From the NCBI GenBank assembly GCA_024809215.1, contig JANUBW010000006.1, positions 248,936 to 312,935 on the forward strand: a stretch of DNA of 64,000 nt, in the 5' to 3' direction. This DNA comes from Niastella sp. OAS944 (GTDB lineage Bacteria; Bacteroidota; Bacteroidia; Chitinophagales; Chitinophagaceae). The notes under the pieces are model-generated. The model was not told the DNA's origin and did no database searches. It saw only the letters and a list, made by a program, of their open reading frames with translations. A program made the translations under genes and the position numbers. Positions 63,683 through 64,000 of the stretch are shown piece after piece (the first letter of the stretch is position 1; each line of letters begins with the position of its first letter).

Positions 63683-64000
63683 ATGAAAAAGAACATGGTT
63701 CTTAGCTGGCTTTTCTTTTCTCTTTCCCTGTTTGCCGGGTACAATGCAACGGCACAGGCATTTGTTCACCCCGGCTTATTACACACCGAAGCCGACTTTG
63801 CCCGCATGCGTGCTAAAGTAAATGCCAACGCCCAGCCCTGGAAGGGCAGCTGGGACCTGCTGGTGGCCAATAGTCATTCGCAGTTAGGATATGTAGCACG
63901 CCCCACCGATACGGTTATAAGAGGCGGTACCGGGCAAAACTACCCGCAGCTGTACAATGATATTGCAGCTGCGTATCAATGCGCACTGCGCTGGAAGATC
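63683..64000 (+). CDS. Alginate-lyase-superfamily protein, 3' end outside window
   Basis: ATG 63683 opens a frame to the window edge (106 codons). A signal peptide (about 1-25, ATAQ) is followed by FVHPGLLHTEADFARMRAKV and WKGSWDLLVANSHSQLGY, the usual opening of secreted alginate-lyase-domain proteins of Bacteroidota. QNYPQLYNDIAAAYQCALRW continues the alpha/alpha toroid pattern. Such proteins degrade uronic-acid polymers, but many act on other glycans. The active site lies beyond the edge. Confidence 0.75.
   Translation, partial: MKKNMVLSWLFFSLSLFAGYNATAQAFVHPGLLHTEADFARMRAKVNANAQPWKGSWDLLVANSHSQLGYVARPTDTVIRGGTGQNYPQLYNDIAAAYQCALRWKI

Overview
The window comes from a member of the Bacteroidota, most likely the family Chitinophagaceae. 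The evidence is three SusC/SusD pairs, a hybrid two-component system, an ECF sigma/FecR pair feeding an STN-bearing SusC, DUF6443-type Rhs proteins, lipoproteins with Bacteroidota-style lipoboxes, and promoter elements that fit the Bacteroidota -7 consensus TAnnTTTG. No tRNA, rRNA, integrase, transposase or CRISPR array is visible.

Positions 1-9000 hold the end of a hemerythrin-like gene. A polymorphic-toxin-like operon follows: a secreted YD-repeat partner protein (708), a 1550-aa Rhs protein with a JAB-like C-terminal tip (3772), and a small lipoprotein placed where an immunity protein would be (8437). Positions 9000-13700 carry a GH39-like enzyme, an unknown protein and a GH95 alpha-L-fucosidase. 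Positions 13878-17219 are a nitrosative-stress/iron-sulfur repair operon: DUF2249-Ric, a DUF1858/DUF2249 protein, a decayed haem-copper-oxidase-like membrane gene, a DUF59 FeS factor and an Rrf2 regulator. Next come an Fn3-like protein, an array of seven 41-bp hairpin units (18031), a frameshifted aldo/keto reductase and its AraC neighbour.

Positions 20389-45407 form a xylan/arabinoxylan utilisation locus: GH62, GH30 (subfamily 8-like), GH10, a 1361-aa hybrid sensor/regulator, two tandem FAS1 lipoprotein-SusC-SusD modules, an AraC protein with a degenerate receiver, and a GH43. Inserted into it are two copies of a less familiar unit: a small secreted aromatic-rich protein beside a SurA/PpiC-like periplasmic foldase (22982-24687 and 43474-44205). 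In the second copy the foldase and the convergent GH43 are both cut off at one point, which looks like a deletion junction. The likely division of labour is secreted GH10/GH30 cutting the backbone, GH62/GH43 removing arabinose or xylose, SusCD importing oligomers and the hybrid sensor switching the locus on.

Positions 45500-46650 hold small and broken genes. Positions 46784-55101 are a second, sigma/anti-sigma controlled import operon (ECF sigma, FecR, STN-SusC, SusD, TlpA-like thioredoxin). Then follow an ABC exporter, a geranylgeranyl-reductase-type flavoprotein, and a minus-strand NEW3 protein-ABC ATPase-ABC permease-small protein operon. The right end has an AraC regulator divergent from an aldo/keto reductase (fucose-dehydrogenase-like), and the start of an alginate-lyase-like gene cut by the window edge.

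All family assignments are from reading motifs by eye. No database search was run.
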